Source of the DNA: Phyllobacteriaceae bacterium | Lineage (GTDB): Bacteria; Pseudomonadota; Alphaproteobacteria; Rhizobiales; Rhizobiaceae | DNA: 64,000 nt | Assembly: GCA_002708825.1 (NCBI GenBank) | Contig: PAPF01000012.1 | Location: 1-64,000 of the forward strand | Direction of reading: 5' to 3' | Shown here: positions 61,296-64,000 of the stretch, in pieces | Numbering within the stretch: position 1 is the first letter of the stretch | Layout: the number at the start of each line of letters is the position of its first letter | Program-made: the position numbers and the translations under genes | Notes under the pieces: model-generated | The model's input: only the letters and a program-made list of their open reading frames with translations | Databases searched by the model: none | Told to the model about the DNA's origin: nothing

Positions 61296-63491
61296 ATGGC
61301 CAGACGCAGGACGGGCAAGCGCATCGAGCCGGAATTCGAGGGCGGAAGCGGGCGCAAGCGCGGTCTCTCCGTATCCGAGGACGACCGCGTGCTGCCCGCC
61401 CGTGGCCGCAAGGCGGCCCCCGCCAAGGGCCGGAAGAAGGCTGGCACGGCCCGCAAATCCCGCACCGCGCGAAAGCGGCGCGGATTGTTCGGCCTGCTGC
61501 GCAGCGCCATCTACTGGTCGCTCATCCTCGCCATCTGGGGCGGCATCGCGGCGGCCGGCGTGGTTGCCTGGTATGGCGCCAAGATGCCCTCTGCCACCAC
61601 ATGGGAAGTCCCGGCCCGCCCGCCCAACGTCAAGATCGTCTCCGTCGAAGGCAGGCTGATCGCCAATCGCGGCATGACCGGTGGCGAGGCTGTCGGCCTG
61701 CACGAGATGTCGCCCTATATCCCGCAGGCCGTCATCGCCATCGAGGACCGGCGCTTCTATTCCCATTTCGGAATCGACCCGCTGGGCCTTGCCCGCGCCA
61801 TGGCTTCCAATATCGCCGCCGGGCGCTTGCGCGAGGGCGGCTCCACGCTGACCCAGCAGCTTGCCAAGAACATGTTCCTGTCGCCCGCGCGCACCATCGA
61901 ACGCAAGGTGCAGGAAGTGCTGCTGGCGCTGTGGCTGGAGCATGAGCACAGCAAGGACCAGATCCTCACCATGTATCTCAACCGGGTCTATTTCGGCTCG
62001 GGCGCCTATGGCGTGGAGGCCGCAGCGCGGCGCTATTTCGGCAAGCCGGCGCGCGACGTGACACTGGCCGAGGCGGCTCTGCTGGCCGGCCTGCTGAAGG
62101 CGCCCTCGCGCCTGTCGCCCGCGCGCGACCCGCAGGCGGCGGAAGCCCGGGCGAAGCTGGTCATTGCCGCCATGCGCGAACAGGGCATGATCGGCGAGAC
62201 CGAATTCGCGGTGGCCATGAAGACGCCGGCCACCCGTGCGGCGGCCTACTGGACCGGCTCGGAGAACTACGTCGCCGACCGTGTGATGGAGGAACTGCCG
62301 GACCTGATCGGCGACGTGGACCAGGACGTCGTCGTCGACACAACGCTCGACCTGACCCTGCAGAAACTGGCCGAGAATTCCATCCGCGACCTGATCGCCA
62401 GGAACGGCAAGGCCAGCCGCGTCAGCCAGGGCGCGCTGGTCTCCATCGACGGCTCCGGTGCAGTGCGCGCCATGGTCGGCGGCTACGACTACGCCAATTC
62501 GCAGTTCGACCGCGCGACCGAAGCCCGCCGCCAGCCGGGCTCCACCTTCAAGCCCTTCGTCTATCTGGCCGCGCTGGAAAACGGCCGCCGTCCCGACAGC
62601 GTGCGCACCGATGCGCCGGTGCGGATCGGCAAGTGGACGCCGGAAAACTATGGCGGCAAGTATTACGGCAAGGTGACGCTGGCCACCGCGCTGAAGAAGT
62701 CGCTGAACTCCGTCGCCGCGCAACTGGCCCAGGAAGTGGGTCCGAAGACGGTTGCGGAAGTGGCCCACCGCATGGGCATCGAATCGGATCTTGCGGCCAA
62801 TGCGTCCATCGCGCTCGGCACGTCGGAGGTCACGCCACTGGAACTCACCGCGGCCTATGTGCCCTTCGTCAATGGCGGCTACCGGCCCGATGTCCACGTC
62901 ATCCGCCGCGTCACCACCATGGACGGCAAGGTGATCTACGAGCAGAAGGGCGCGGCCCCGCGCGTGGTGCGCCCCGAATTCGTGGCCATGATGAACACGA
63001 TGATGAGCGGCACTGTGGAGGATGGCACGGCGCGGCGCGCCGATTTCGGCTGGCCTGCCGCCGGCAAGACCGGCACGTCGCAGAAGTCCCGCGATGCATG
63101 GTTCGTCGGCTATACGTCCAACCTTGTCACCGGCGTCTGGTTTGGCAATGACGACGGCGCGCCGATGAAGGGCGTGACGGGCGGGTCGTTGCCGGCCGAC
63201 GCCTGGAAGACCTTCATGCAGGCCGCCCATGAAGGCCTGCCGAAAGCGCCGTTGCGCGGGCTGTGGGCACCGGATCCGGCCGGCAGCCAGAACAGCCGCC
63301 CGCCCGCTCCCGTCGCCCCGCAAGGCGACCTGCCCATGGCCGGCGCGCCGAGGCCATCAGCCGATGTGGCCGGCAGCAACGCGGCCGCCGACGACCGCAC
63401 CGCCTCCGTCGCCCGCCCCGTGCCGAAGGTCGGCGTGGGCGAGGAACCCCGCAGCGTGGGTTCGATCCTCGACGTCATCATGGGACGGTGA
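61296..63491 (+). CDS. penicillin-binding protein 1A (bifunctional glycosyltransferase/transpeptidase)
   Basis: 731 aa from the ATG at 61296. A basic cytosolic tail (~1-70) and one membrane helix (~72-95) precede the glycosyltransferase domain, with AIEDRRFYSHFGID (~150), EGGSTLTQQLAKNMFLS (~178) and RKVQEVLLALWLE. The transpeptidase domain has STFK (~425) with the active Ser, SLNS (~470), and KTGT (~592). A Pro-rich low-complexity C-terminus follows. It builds peptidoglycan and may be the partner of the LpoA-like lipoprotein at 44309. Confidence 0.95.
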   Translation: MARRRTGKRIEPEFEGGSGRKRGLSVSEDDRVLPARGRKAAPAKGRKKAGTARKSRTARKRRGLFGLLRSAIYWSLILAIWGGIAAAGVVAWYGAKMPSATTWEVPARPPNVKIVSVEGRLIANRGMTGGEAVGLHEMSPYIPQAVIAIEDRRFYSHFGIDPLGLARAMASNIAAGRLREGGSTLTQQLAKNMFLSPARTIERKVQEVLLALWLEHEHSKDQILTMYLNRVYFGSGAYGVEAAARRYFGKPARDVTLAEAALLAGLLKAPSRLSPARDPQAAEARAKLVIAAMREQGMIGETEFAVAMKTPATRAAAYWTGSENYVADRVMEELPDLIGDVDQDVVVDTTLDLTLQKLAENSIRDLIARNGKASRVSQGALVSIDGSGAVRAMVGGYDYANSQFDRATEARRQPGSTFKPFVYLAALENGRRPDSVRTDAPVRIGKWTPENYGGKYYGKVTLATALKKSLNSVAAQLAQEVGPKTVAEVAHRMGIESDLAANASIALGTSEVTPLELTAAYVPFVNGGYRPDVHVIRRVTTMDGKVIYEQKGAAPRVVRPEFVAMMNTMMSGTVEDGTARRADFGWPAAGKTGTSQKSRDAWFVGYTSNLVTGVWFGNDDGAPMKGVTGGSLPADAWKTFMQAAHEGLPKAPLRGLWAPDPAGSQNSRPPAPVAPQGDLPMAGAPRPSADVAGSNAAADDRTASVARPVPKVGVGEEPRSVGSILDVIMGR

Positions 63492-63586
63492 AAGACCGTT
63501 CGGGCGACGTGGCCGGAAAGTCGTGCTAGACTGACACCCGGGACGAAGACGGCGCCACAGGCGTAACAACGGTCCATGAGGTCAGC

Positions 63587-64000
63587 ATGACATTCCAGTT
63601 GGCGGGGGAAGCAGCCGAAATCTACGAGACGGTCATGGTGCCGCTCTGGTTCGGGCGATGGGCTGAGGTCCTGATCGACCGCCTTGCGCTCCGTCCGGGC
63701 GAGAACGTACTGGATGTCGCTTGCGGAACGGGAGTGACGACCCGGCTGGCCTGCGACAGGGTGGTTCCGGGAGGCCAGGTGACCGGCCTCGACAACAACG
63801 CCGCGATGCTGACCAAGGCAAGGGAACTGTCGGCTGGATTGGATATCGCGTGGCTCGGCAAGGATGTCTGCGACAGCGGGCTGGAACCGGGCAGCGTCGA
63901 CGTCGTGATGGCACAGCATGGCTACCACTATTTCCCGGACAAGGCCGCTGCGCTGGCGGAATTCCGGCGTGTGCTCGTTCCTGGCGGACGTATGGCGTTC
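63587..64000 (+). CDS. class I SAM-dependent methyltransferase (cut by window end)
   Basis: The first 138 residues are visible. The SAM-binding motif is VLDVACGTGVTTRLA (~41-55), followed by motif II GLDNNAAML (~67-75) and LEPGSVDVVMAQHGYHYFPD (~99-118), as in UbiE/Coq5-like methyltransferases. The frame is open to the window edge. Substrate unknown. Confidence 0.85.
   Translation, partial: MTFQLAGEAAEIYETVMVPLWFGRWAEVLIDRLALRPGENVLDVACGTGVTTRLACDRVVPGGQVTGLDNNAAMLTKARELSAGLDIAWLGKDVCDSGLEPGSVDVVMAQHGYHYFPDKAAALAEFRRVLVPGGRMAF

Noticed and set aside
61221-63323. 700-codon open frame on the minus strand
   Set aside because: Antisense to the PBP1A gene and lacks any family signature.

Overview
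The window is a GC-rich chromosomal segment of an alphaproteobacterium. The best guess is order Hyphomicrobiales (Rhizobiales), perhaps the Phyllobacteriaceae or a related family. The grounds are an Irr-type iron box in front of an mbfA-like gene, a form II coxSLM cluster, an ATP-grasp purK next to class I purE, a TIGR02281-type aspartic protease, a polA-adjacent C-rich-loop RNA candidate, and the general gene content and codon use. No species can be named from sequence reading alone.

Layout. 1-2960 is less GC-rich and looks like accessory DNA. It carries a LOV-GGDEF-EAL light/c-di-GMP protein and a gene-poor stretch, and it ends at the 3' end of a tRNA-Ser(GGA) on the minus strand, the usual place for an island to insert. 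3300-5500 holds a small membrane protein, an MsrA homologue with no cysteine at all, and a BMP-family nucleoside-binding protein. 5575-7401 (minus) holds slyX, a thioesterase and an iron-type alcohol dehydrogenase, which separate the BMP protein from its transporter. 7533-14544 is a tight nucleoside import and catabolism operon: ABC ATPase, two permeases, cytidine deaminase, purine nucleoside phosphorylase, deoC and deoA. The same pathway continues on the minus strand with upp and add. 17103-20943 is ubiE-ubiB-coaBC. CoaBC here carries an extra N-terminal ribbon-helix-helix domain, and the 66 bp before it contain a perfect palindrome plus two flanking half-sites.

20954-25851 holds a small periplasmic protein, pirin, a 1-Cys peroxiredoxin, a solo LuxR regulator and prfC. 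25944-28612 is a TetR-controlled cassette of small proteins (DUF1428, SRPBCC, PhnB-like VOC, GyrI-like), with an operator lying inside the promoter spacer. 28682-32565 holds pncB, dut, a trans-3-hydroxy-L-proline dehydratase and cysK. 32656-37955 holds a 52-residue ORF, Irr-regulated mbfA, a CYTH phosphatase, a YiiX-like hydrolase, a SulP transporter and an ICMT-like methyltransferase. 37966-45505 is mostly housekeeping: purK, purE, two YdcH-like proteins, an MFS transporter, DUF1192, a quinone oxidoreductase, yraN, rsmI and an LpoA-like lipoprotein.

45516-48003 encodes a NosP-like FIST sensor and a hybrid histidine kinase, a likely nitric-oxide signalling pair. 48366-52234 is a form II cox operon (S-L-M) with strong hairpins in both internal gaps. 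52364-57358 holds small hypotheticals, a lipoprotein with a protease-inhibitor-like domain, polA and a membrane protein. 57455-57592 is a candidate small RNA with three C-rich hairpin loops. The right end has an M20 peptidase, a GNAT acetyltransferase, an RNase D-like exonuclease, an EamA transporter, PBP1A and a methyltransferase cut by the window edge.

The most unusual items are the RHH-CoaBC fusion with its apparent operator, the cysteine-free MsrA, the LOV-EAL protein with a changed signalling glutamine, and the RNA candidates near 24.2 kb and 57.5 kb.
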